A stretch of 18,578 bases of DNA from an uncultured Pseudomonas sp. (lineage in GTDB: Bacteria > Pseudomonadota > Gammaproteobacteria > Pseudomonadales > Pseudomonadaceae): contig CALMID010000223.1 in NCBI GenBank assembly GCA_937863915.1, positions 1 through 18,578 of the forward strand. The letters run 5' to 3'. Below, one piece after another: positions 11,159 to 17,414 of this stretch (position 1 is its first letter; every line of letters starts with the position of its first letter). The position numbers and the translations under genes are program-made. The notes beneath the pieces are model-generated. The model was not told the DNA's origin. It searched no databases and saw nothing but the letters and a program-made list of their open reading frames with translations.

Positions 11159-11518
11159 ATGCGCCTGTCCCTGTTGTGCTGCCTGCTGCTCGCCTTCGCC
11201 GCCCACGCCGAACAACGCCATTACGATGACAGCGGCCGTTACCTGGGCCGCACCGATGATGACGGACGCTCCTATGACAGCAGCGGGCGTTATGTCGGGC
11301 GCGAGGATGGCGACGGCCGTCGCTATGACGACAGCGGGCGCTACCTCGGCCGGGAAGACCAGAACGGTCGCCAGTACGATGCCAGCGGCCGTTACACGGG
11401 CCGCATGGACGACGATGGCCGGCGCTATGACAGCAGCGGGCGCTACCTCGGCCGGGAAGATGACGACGGCCGCCACTACGACGACAGTGGCCGCTACACC
11501 GGGCGCAGCGACGACTGA
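11159..11518 (+). CDS. Small exported protein built of 17-residue YDxSGRYxGR repeats
   Basis: The 119-aa product has a signal peptide (MRLSLLCCLLLAFAAHA, cleavage near 17) and then, from Tyr22 to the end, five complete and one 13-residue partial copy of a 17-residue repeat of pattern YDxSGRYxGRxDxxGRx. Nothing else is present in the mature protein. The paired Asp/Gly turns with Tyr/Arg strands suggest beta-hairpins, as in other YD- or GxxxG-type repeat folds; this is inference. The function is unknown. Periplasmic or extracellular location is likely. The start gives the signal peptide, with weak GCGAGA upstream; a longer frame from 11111 adds a hydrophilic stretch before the signal. A bidirectional terminator follows. 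Confidence 0.8.
   Translation: MRLSLLCCLLLAFAAHAEQRHYDDSGRYLGRTDDDGRSYDSSGRYVGREDGDGRRYDDSGRYLGREDQNGRQYDASGRYTGRMDDDGRRYDSSGRYLGREDDDGRHYDDSGRYTGRSDD
11222..11515 (+). repeat. Tandem 51-bp coding repeats (about 5.8 copies)
   Basis: Unit length is 51 bp (17 codons), starting at 11222, 11273, 11324, 11375, 11426 and 11477 (partial). A 26-nt stretch at 11333-11358 recurs exactly at 11435-11460, 102 bp away, suggesting recent duplication or conversion of a two-unit block. Confidence 0.92.
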
Positions 11519-11560
11519 GTCAGGCTCAGACGTGACCTCGCGGCGTTTCACGCCATAACG

Positions 11561-11590
11561 AACAAGGGCCGCAATCGCGGCCCTTGTTTT
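11561..11590. terminator. Bidirectional intrinsic terminator between the repeat-protein gene and the terC-like gene
   Basis: A perfect 12-bp inverted repeat (AACAAGGGCCGC, loop AATC, GCGGCCCTTGTT) is followed by TT. It sits between convergent gene ends at 11518 and 11605 and can serve both strands. Its core CCGCAATCGCGG parallels that of the terminator at 1384-1411. Confidence 0.92.
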
Positions 11591-11604
11591 ACCTTCGCAC
11601 CGCG

Positions 11605-12603
11605 TTACGCGGCGGATTTATCGTGGCTCACGGCCTCACCCCGGGTCTTGTACAGCGACAGCAGTACGCCACCAACCAGCAGACCTATGGTCACGCTCAG
11701 CGACACCACCGCCGGGATCTTGCCGATGATGCCGACCAGGAAGATCTTCGAGCCGACGAACACCAGAATCAGCGCCAACGCGTACTTCAGGTAGGCGAAG
11801 CGGTGGATCAGCGCGGCCAGGGCGAAATACAGCGCGCGCAGGCCCAGGATCGCGAAGATGTTCGAGGTGTAGACGATGAACGGGTCCTGGGTGATGGCGA
11901 AGATCGCCGGCACGCTGTCGACCGCGAAGACCAGGTCAGCGCACTCGATCAGGATCAGCGCCAGGAACAGCGGGGTTATCCACAGCACGTTCTTGCCCGA
12001 GGCATCCGGCTGACGCACGAAGAAGCGCTGCTCATGCAGGCGATCGGTCACCCGCAGGTGGCCTCGCAGCCATTTCACCAGCCAGTTGTTCTCCAGATCC
12101 GGATGGTCGTCCACCTTGGAGAACAGCATCTTCAAGCCGGTCAGCACCAGGAAGGCACCGAACACGTAGAGAATCCAGCTGAACTCGTGGATCAGCGCGG
12201 CACCCAGGCCGATCATCAGGGCGCGCAACACGATCACACCCATGATTCCCCAGAACAGCACCTTGTGCTGGTACTGCCGCGGGATGGCCAGGAAACTGAA
12301 GATCAGCGCCATGACGAAGACGTTGTCCATGGACAGCGACTTCTCGATCAGGAAACCGGTGAGGTAATCCATGCTGGCGTCACCGCCCTTCTGGTAGAAC
12401 ACCCAGACGGCGAACAACAGACCCGCGGAGATGTAACCCGCCGAAAGCAGCAGGCTTTCCTTGATGCCGATCTCATGGTTGTCGCGGTGAAGGACACCCA
12501 GATCGAAGGCCAGCAGGGTAATCACTACCCCGAGGAAGACCAGCCACAACCAGGTGGCCGTGCCGAGGAAGTCGGCGAAGAGAAACGTTTCTAGGGCAGT
12601 CAT
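11605..12603 (-). CDS. TerC/Alx family integral membrane protein
   Basis: The 332-aa polytopic inner-membrane protein has about seven to nine helices. The two TerC signature segments are clear: EKSLSMDNVFVMALIFSFLA (about residues 87-106) and ECADLVFAVDSVPAIFAITQD (about 221-241), whose acidic residues are thought to bind metal. A charged cytoplasmic loop (FSKVDDHPDLENNWLVKWLRG) lies between them. E. coli Alx, of similar length, exports manganese and is induced at alkaline pH; manganese export is therefore a reasonable inference, not proof. An excellent AAGGAGG ribosome site (12616-12610) is 6 nt from the ATG, behind a 5' leader with strong inverted repeats. Confidence 0.92.
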   Translation of the reverse strand: MTALETFLFADFLGTATWLWLVFLGVVITLLAFDLGVLHRDNHEIGIKESLLLSAGYISAGLLFAVWVFYQKGGDASMDYLTGFLIEKSLSMDNVFVMALIFSFLAIPRQYQHKVLFWGIMGVIVLRALMIGLGAALIHEFSWILYVFGAFLVLTGLKMLFSKVDDHPDLENNWLVKWLRGHLRVTDRLHEQRFFVRQPDASGKNVLWITPLFLALILIECADLVFAVDSVPAIFAITQDPFIVYTSNIFAILGLRALYFALAALIHRFAYLKYALALILVFVGSKIFLVGIIGKIPAVVSLSVTIGLLVGGVLLSLYKTRGEAVSHDKSAA

Positions 12604-12690
12604 GGAGCCCCTCCTTGCAGTCGAAGTTGTACAGACTGTGACTCCGACATCGCGGTGTTAACCGCCAGAGGGGCCCGGTGTCACAGCGCA
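12604..12690 (-). promoter_or_regulatory. Structured 5' leader of the terC-like gene
   Basis: Three inverted repeats are visible. An 11-bp stem with one A/A mismatch pairs 12686-12676 with 12646-12636 (CTGTGACACCG with CGGAGTCACAG on the RNA strand). An inner hairpin GCGGT-TAAC-ACCGC spans 12665-12652. A third, CAGTC/GACTG, pairs 12638-12634 with 12622-12618 just before the ribosome site. The first and third stems share the bases CAG at 12638-12636, so they exclude each other. The GGGGAGUAG signature of the yybP-ykoY manganese riboswitch is not seen. Confidence 0.5.
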
Positions 12691-12691
12691 A

Positions 12692-12720
12692 ACCTTATTG
12701 AGTCCGAGTAAAACGCTCAA
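12692..12720 (-). promoter_or_regulatory. Weak candidate promoter of the terC-like gene
   Basis: On the minus strand TTGAGC (12720-12715) and TAAGGT (12697-12692) are 17 bp apart. Matches are 4/6 and 3/6. If used, transcription would begin near 12685, at the base of the leader stem. Confidence 0.3.
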
Positions 12721-12747
12721 GCTTTCAGGTTTTGCAAAGTATTACTT

Positions 12748-12776
12748 CTGGCATGCGCCAACAGCTCGGCGACAAT
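12748..12776 (+). promoter_or_regulatory. Candidate promoter of the threonylcarbamoyl-AMP synthase gene
   Basis: CTGGCA (12748-12753) and GACAAT (12771-12776) are 17 bp apart, each with 4/6 consensus matches, 30 bp before the start at 12807. Confidence 0.35.
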
Positions 12777-12806
12777 AGCCACACTTTGTACCCAGCGTGA
12801 TCAAGC

Positions 12807-13754
12807 ATGCCGACACTCACTACCGACCTCGACCTTGCCTGCGCCCGCCTGAAGGCCGGCGAACTGCTCGCCCTGCCGACCGAGACGGTCTACGGCCTGG
12901 CCGCCGACGCGCGCAACGAAGCCGCCGTGGCCAAGGTATTCGCCCTCAAGGGACGACCCAGCAGCAACCCGCTGATCGTCCACCTGGCCCATGCCAGCCA
13001 GACCGGTGACTGGGCCGCCGAAGTGCCTGCGGCGGCCCAGCGGCTGATGGATGCCTTCTGGCCCGGCCCGCTGACCCTGGTGCTGCCAGCCCGCGGCGAC
13101 GTTTCCCGCGCGGTCACCGCCGGGCAGAACAGCGTGGCCCTGCGGGTACCGGCCCATCCACTGGCCCGGCAGCTGCTGGAGCGTTTCGGCAGCGGGCTGG
13201 TGGCGCCCTCGGCCAACCGCTACATGTCGATCAGCCCGACCAGTCCGGCCCATGTGATGCAGCAGTTTGCAGACAGCGACCTGCTGATCCTCGACGGCGG
13301 GCCCTGCGCCGTGGGGCTGGAATCGACCATCGTCGGCCTGCTGCCGGGCGAGCCTGCGCGCCTGCTGCGCGAGGGCATGCTCAGCGCCAGCCAGATCGAG
13401 GCAGTACTGGGCGAGCCGCTGGCGCGCGGCGAGGCCGGCGAACTGCGCGTGCCGGGTCAGCATCACCGGCATTACGCGCCGGGCACGCCGACCCAGCGCT
13501 TCCAGCAGGTGCCGACAATGGCGCTGCAGGATCCGCGCTGCGCCTGGCTCTGGTGTGGGGCCGCGCAACCGAGCGTGGGGCCGGCGCTGGACCTGGGCGC
13601 TGATCCCGAGCGCTATGCCCAGGGCCTGTATGCCGCACTCTATGAACTGGACAACCTGGGTCTAGACCGCCTGCTGATCCAGACGCCGCCGCCAGGCGAG
13701 GCCTGGGCCGCGGTGCATGACCGGCTGGCCCGGGCCAGCCGGCCACTGGACTGA
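12807..13754 (+). CDS. L-threonylcarbamoyladenylate synthase, long (Sua5-type) form
   Basis: The enzyme makes threonylcarbamoyl-AMP from threonine, bicarbonate and ATP, the first step of the t6A37 modification of ANN-reading tRNAs. The 315-aa product has the YrdC domain at about 5-195 with PTETVYGL (24-31), KGRPSSNPL (48-56), the SANRYMSISPTS segment and GLESTIVGL. A linker follows (GQHHRHYAPG, the counterpart of the family's RHYxP), then a C-terminal Sua5 domain to 315. Short TsaC proteins lack this last domain and are about 190 aa, so this is the Sua5 architecture. No strong ribosome site precedes ATG 12807. The TGA stop abuts the next gene's stop on the other strand with no spacer. Confidence 0.92.
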   Translation: MPTLTTDLDLACARLKAGELLALPTETVYGLAADARNEAAVAKVFALKGRPSSNPLIVHLAHASQTGDWAAEVPAAAQRLMDAFWPGPLTLVLPARGDVSRAVTAGQNSVALRVPAHPLARQLLERFGSGLVAPSANRYMSISPTSPAHVMQQFADSDLLILDGGPCAVGLESTIVGLLPGEPARLLREGMLSASQIEAVLGEPLARGEAGELRVPGQHHRHYAPGTPTQRFQQVPTMALQDPRCAWLWCGAAQPSVGPALDLGADPERYAQGLYAALYELDNLGLDRLLIQTPPPGEAWAAVHDRLARASRPLD

Positions 13755-14054
13755 TCAGGCGACCTGACGGCCGGTCTCCTGCTGACGGGCGTACAGATGC
13801 CAGGCTTCGGGCGCCAGCGCATCGATGGCGGTATCCACGTAGGTGTAGGCCGCCGGGATGCCATCCCCGCTGCGGAACAGCCGCAGCTGCAGGGCAATGC
13901 CCGGCAGGCGCGGATCGGTCGGTACCTCGATCCAGCAGCACACCTGTTTGCTGACCAGCAGATACTCGGCCTTGAGCAGGCGAAAGCCCTGCGGCAACTG
14001 CAGATCAAGGCCGACCGGGCCAACGGGAATCACATGCTTGTGGACGGTTTTCAT
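13755..14054 (-). CDS. Small protein of unknown function (99 aa)
   Basis: The product begins MKTVHKHVIPVGPVGLDLQLPQGFRLLKAEYL and continues with a cytosolic-looking mix of strands (VCCWIEVPTDPRLPGIALQLRLF) and a C-terminal segment containing AYTYVDTAIDALAPEAWHLYA. The layout recalls short DUF7352-like proteins (MKTVHKY-type N-terminus, Trp in the central strand), but I am not sure of the family. There is no signal peptide or membrane segment. ATG 14054 is supported by AGGAGT just upstream; a longer frame from 14114 adds 20 residues without support. It lies 78 bp after the LysR gene on the same strand and could be cotranscribed. Confidence 0.78.
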   Translation of the reverse strand: MKTVHKHVIPVGPVGLDLQLPQGFRLLKAEYLLVSKQVCCWIEVPTDPRLPGIALQLRLFRSGDGIPAAYTYVDTAIDALAPEAWHLYARQQETGRQVA

Positions 14055-14132
14055 GGCAAGACTCCTCGCTTCTGTCACGCCCTCAGGCTGACGAAAGAGT
14101 CCGCTGAAGACCAATGGTTTTAAGCCATCGGA

Positions 14133-15053
14133 TCAATTGCTGATCAGCAATGAATCACCCTCACGCACGAACTCGCTGAAGGCCGCCGCCACCGGCGACA
14201 GCGCCTTGCCCCGCCAGCGCACCAGGTACCAGCGGTTGGGGATGGGGAACTGCTCCACCTCCAGCTCTACCAGATTGCCCGGCGCGGTATGCACCAGCGT
14301 GTGCCGCGACACGATGGCAATACCCAGCCCGGCCGCCACCGACTCCTTGATCGCCTCGTTGCTCTCGATGGTCATGCGCGGCCGCAGGCTCCAGCCGAAG
14401 CGGGCAAAGTGCTCCTCGATGGCCCGCCGGGTGCCGGAACCCGGCTCGCGGCTGATGAACGGCTCCTCGGCCAGGTCCTCCCAGCGCAGGCGCTTGCCGG
14501 CCAGCGGGTGTGCGGCGGGAGCAATCACCACCAGCGGATTGTCCGCCAGCGGCGTGGCGACGATATCCAGATGCTGCGGTGGCTGGCTGAACACATAGAG
14601 GTCATCGAGATTGTCCTGCAGACGGCGGATCACCTCGGAGCGGTTGGCGATATTGAACTGCACCTCGACCTGCGGGTAGCTGCGGCAGAACGGCCCGAGC
14701 AGGCGCGGCACCAGATACTTGGCCGTGGTCACCACGCCCAGGCGCAACTGGCCGGCGGTCAGCCCGCGCAGCTGGCCCAGGCGCATTTCCAGACGGTCCA
14801 GCGCCTCGAACAGCTCACGCGTACCCTGCAGCACCTCACGACCGGCATCGGTCAGGTGCAGGCGCTTGCCGATCTGTTCGAACAGGCTCAGCCCCAGCGC
14901 CTGCTCCAGCTTGCCGAGCTGGGTGGACACCGACGGCTGGGCCAGGTGCAGGGCGTGGGCCGCCTCGGTCACGCTCAGTCGCTCGGCCACCTCGCGGAAG
15001 ATTTCCAGCTGGCGGAAGGTGGTCTGGCGGGTATGGAAGCGGGATCTATCCAT
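14133..15053 (-). CDS. LysR family transcriptional regulator (CbbR-like)
   Basis: The 306-aa product has the LysR winged helix-turn-helix at about residues 12-75: TFRQLEIFREVAERLSVTEA, then HLAQPSVSTQLGKLEQALG and LFEQIGKRLHLTDAGREVL. The effector-binding domain runs from about 100 to 300 (GQLRLGVVTTAKYLVPRLLG, FISREPGSGTRRAIEEHF, ESNEAIKESVAAGLGIAIVS). These segments resemble the CbbR/CmpR branch, which responds to central metabolites. It is divergent from the isocitrate dehydrogenase gene over 98 AT-rich bases, the classic arrangement for a LysR protein controlling its neighbour and itself. The ribosome site before ATG 15053 is weak, so the exact start is less certain. Confidence 0.93.
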   Translation of the reverse strand: MDRSRFHTRQTTFRQLEIFREVAERLSVTEAAHALHLAQPSVSTQLGKLEQALGLSLFEQIGKRLHLTDAGREVLQGTRELFEALDRLEMRLGQLRGLTAGQLRLGVVTTAKYLVPRLLGPFCRSYPQVEVQFNIANRSEVIRRLQDNLDDLYVFSQPPQHLDIVATPLADNPLVVIAPAAHPLAGKRLRWEDLAEEPFISREPGSGTRRAIEEHFARFGWSLRPRMTIESNEAIKESVAAGLGIAIVSRHTLVHTAPGNLVELEVEQFPIPNRWYLVRWRGKALSPVAAAFSEFVREGDSLLISN

Positions 15054-15060
15054 TGTCTTT

Positions 15061-15100
15061 TAGCAATGCTCTAGTCGATTAAATTCGATTATCAACAATC
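15061..15100. promoter_or_regulatory. Candidate LysR-type operator region
   Basis: The AT-rich divergent gap holds two dyads in the T-N11-A style of LysR sites: TAG-N7-CTA at 15061-15073 and GATT-N6-AATC at 15087-15100, plus a repeated TCGATT at 15075 and 15085. The low GC contrasts sharply with the surrounding genes. Binding is inferred. Confidence 0.4.
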
Positions 15101-15118
15101 AATAGCACTACCCAGAAT

Positions 15119-15147
15119 AGCCTCGTCCCCACCGCACTGACGAGGCT
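15119..15147 (+). promoter_or_regulatory. Hairpin covering the ribosome-binding site of the IDH gene
   Basis: A perfect 8-bp inverted repeat, AGCCTCGT (15119-15126) and ACGAGGCT (15140-15147), with a 13-nt loop. The 3' arm contains GAGG (15142-15145), the only good ribosome site for the ATG at 15152, so folding would mask it. Confidence 0.4.
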
Positions 15148-15151
15148 CATC

Positions 15152-16591
15152 ATGCACAAGACTCCCATCACCGTGGCCTACGGCGACGGCATCGGTCCGG
15201 AAATCATGCAGGCCACCCTGCGCATCCTCGATGCCGCCGGCGCGGCCATCGCACCTGAGATCATCGAGGTCGGCGAAGCCGTGTACAAGCGCGGCGAGCT
15301 GGCCGGTATCGCCCCCGAAGCCTGGGAATCGCTGCGCCGCACCAAGGTCTTCCTCAAGGCGCCGATCACCACCCCGCAGGGTGGCGGCTACAAGAGCCTG
15401 AACGTGACCACCCGCAAGGCACTCGGCCTCTACGCCAACGTCCGCCCCTGCGTGGCCTACGCCCCCTTCGTGCAGACCAGGCACCCGACCATGGACCTGG
15501 TGATCGTGCGCGAGAACGAGGAAGACCTCTACGCCGGCATCGAGCACCGCCAGACCGACGAGGTGTTCCAGTGCCTCAAGCTGATCAGCCGCCCCGGCTG
15601 CGAACGCATCGTCCGCTACGCCTTCGACTACGCCCGCCAGCAGGGCCGGCGCAAGGTCAGCTGCTTCGTCAAAGACAACATCATGAAATTCACCGACGGC
15701 CTGTTCCATCAGGTGTTCGAGGAAATCGGCCGCGAGTACCCGGACCTGGAACAGGAAACCTGGATCGTCGACATCGGCGCGGCCAAGCTGGCCGACACCC
15801 CGGAGCAGTTCGACGTGGTGGTGATGCCCAACCTCTACGGCGACATCCTCTCCGACGTGGCCGCACAGATCGCCGGCAGCGTCGGCATGGCCGGCTCGGC
15901 CAATATCGGCGAGCAGTGCGCCATGTTCGAGGCCATCCACGGCTCGGCACCACGGCGTGCCGGGCAGAACCTGGCCAACCCCTCCGGCCTGTTGCAGGGC
16001 GCCGTGCAGATGCTGCTGCACATCGGCCAGGGCGAAGTGGCCAGCCGGGTGCAGAACGCCTGGCTGCGCACCCTGGAAGAGGGCCTGCACACCTATGACA
16101 TCTTCGACCCGGCGCACAGCCGCCAGAAGCTCGGTACCCGCGAGTTCGCCGATGCCGTGATCGCCCGCCTCGGCCAGCGCCCCGAGCAGCTGCGCGCGGT
16201 GGACTACCCGGCCGACAGCCGCCTGCCCCAGCGCCCGCCGCAGCCGCGCCCGGCGGCGCACAAGGTGCTGGTCGGCGTGGATGTGTTCCTGCACCAGCGG
16301 CAGCGCCCGGCCAGCGAACTCGGCGCCCGTCTGCAGCAACTGGCCAGCGCCGGGCTGCCGCTGTCGGTGATCACCAACCGCGGGGTCAAGGTGTGGCCAA
16401 ACGGCTTTGCCGAAACCACCTGTGTCGATCACTGGCGCTGCCGCTTCCTGGCGCCGGCCGGGCAGGCGGTGGACTTTGCCGACCTGCTGGCCCTGCAGAC
16501 CCGGCTGAACCTGGCCGGCTTCGAGCCGATCAAGACCGAGAACCTCTACACCTTCGATGGCGAACCCGGTTACGCCGCCGTGCACGGCTGA
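15152..16591 (+). CDS. Isocitrate dehydrogenase with C-terminal extension (Thermus/Rickettsia-like)
   Basis: The enzyme should oxidise isocitrate to 2-oxoglutarate and CO2. The 479-aa product has the beta-decarboxylating dehydrogenase core: ITVAYGDGIGPEIM at the N-terminus, YKSLNVTTRKALGLYANVRP with the isocitrate-type Ser82-x-Asn84-x3-Arg88 and Arg98, the Tyr in EEDLYAGIEH, Lys in FVKDNIMKFTDG, and the metal-binding VMPNLYGDILSDVAAQIAG. The coenzyme loop reads HGSAPRRAGQNLANPSG; the two arginines replace the usual Lys-Tyr of NADP enzymes, so coenzyme choice is open. Residues from about 360 on form an extra domain as in the long Thermus and Rickettsia enzymes. Pseudomonas usually has another icd elsewhere, so this may be an extra copy. 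GAGG precedes the ATG; the next gene starts 9 bp downstream. Confidence 0.88.
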   Translation: MHKTPITVAYGDGIGPEIMQATLRILDAAGAAIAPEIIEVGEAVYKRGELAGIAPEAWESLRRTKVFLKAPITTPQGGGYKSLNVTTRKALGLYANVRPCVAYAPFVQTRHPTMDLVIVRENEEDLYAGIEHRQTDEVFQCLKLISRPGCERIVRYAFDYARQQGRRKVSCFVKDNIMKFTDGLFHQVFEEIGREYPDLEQETWIVDIGAAKLADTPEQFDVVVMPNLYGDILSDVAAQIAGSVGMAGSANIGEQCAMFEAIHGSAPRRAGQNLANPSGLLQGAVQMLLHIGQGEVASRVQNAWLRTLEEGLHTYDIFDPAHSRQKLGTREFADAVIARLGQRPEQLRAVDYPADSRLPQRPPQPRPAAHKVLVGVDVFLHQRQRPASELGARLQQLASAGLPLSVITNRGVKVWPNGFAETTCVDHWRCRFLAPAGQAVDFADLLALQTRLNLAGFEPIKTENLYTFDGEPGYAAVHG

Positions 16592-16600
16592 GGAGGCCCC

Positions 16601-17410
16601 ATGAAACGTCTGACGTTTCTCACCTGCCATCACAAGGCGCCGCTGGTGGAGGCGGCGCTGGCCGGCTGCGGTTTCAGCGTGGAAACCCTCGACAGCCTGG
16701 ATACCGATCGCTTCGGTACCTTCAGCCGTGAAGTGGAACGCCGCAGCAGCGCCCACGAAACCGCCCTGGCCAAGGCACGGCTGGCCGCCAACCACGCCGG
16801 CAGCCGCTATGGCCTGGGCAGCGAAGGCAGCTTCGGCCGCGACCCCTACCTGGGCATGCTGGCCTGGAACAGCGAACTGCTCTGCTGGTGGGATCAGGAG
16901 CGTGGTTATGCGGTGTATGCCAGCCAGGGCGCCAGCGACACCAACTATGCCCACCGCGAGGTGGGCAGCCTGGAGGAGGGCCGGGCTTTCGCCCGCGCCG
17001 CGGGATTCCCCGAGCACGGGTTGATTCTCGGCCGCCCCGGCGAACCCTGGTTTCGCAAGGGCCTGCAGCACGCCGAGACGTTCGAGGGGCTGCTGCGCGA
17101 AGTGCTGGCCACCGAGTCCGGCGTGTGGGTCGAGACGGACATGCGCGCCCACCTCAACCCACGCCGCCAGGCGGTGATCCGCCGGGCCGCACAGCGTCTG
17201 GCCGACCGGCTGAGCCAGCACTGTCCGGCCTGCCAGGCGCCGGGCTACGGCATCGACCATCTGGAACACGGCCTGCCCTGCCAGGCCTGCACCACGCCCA
17301 CCACACAGGCCGCCCGCGAGCACTGGCTGTGTCCGGCCTGTGGTCACAGCGAAACCCGTCAGCGGCCCGAACGGGCCGATCCCGTCCACTGTCCCAGCTG
17401 CAATCCCTGA
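16601..17410 (+). CDS. DUF6671 family protein with four CxxC zinc-binding pairs
   Basis: The 269-aa protein has no known function. The N-terminal two thirds ([20 protein letters not shown] through [16 protein letters not shown]) is a compact, cytosolic-looking domain containing [10 protein letters not shown], a stretch I associate with DUF6671 proteins. The last 50 or so residues contain CPAC, CQAC, CPAC and CPSC, which would make one or two zinc ribbons. AGGAGG at 16591-16596 overlaps the upstream TGA and gives a very good ribosome site for ATG 16601. It is tightly placed between the isocitrate dehydrogenase and cysD genes (gaps 9 and 4 bp), so all three are almost certainly one transcript. 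Confidence 0.85.
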   Translation: MKRLTFLTCHHKAPLVEAALAGCGFSVETLDSLDTDRFGTFSREVERRSSAHETALAKARLAANHAGSRYGLGSEGSFGRDPYLGMLAWNSELLCWWDQERGYAVYASQGASDTNYAHREVGSLEEGRAFARAAGFPEHGLILGRPGEPWFRKGLQHAETFEGLLREVLATESGVWVETDMRAHLNPRRQAVIRRAAQRLADRLSQHCPACQAPGYGIDHLEHGLPCQACTTPTTQAAREHWLCPACGHSETRQRPERADPVHCPSCNP

Positions 17411-17414
17411 TGCC

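Noticed and set aside
11222..11515. CRISPR array or RTX calcium-binding repeats
   Set aside because: The 51-bp units are contiguous, in frame and without spacers, so not CRISPR. The unit lacks the GGxGxDxUx nonapeptide, so not RTX.
12604..12720. yybP-ykoY manganese riboswitch before the terC-like gene
   Set aside because: The conserved GGGGAGUAG and partner loop sequences are not present on the minus strand. Only the generic structured leader is reported.
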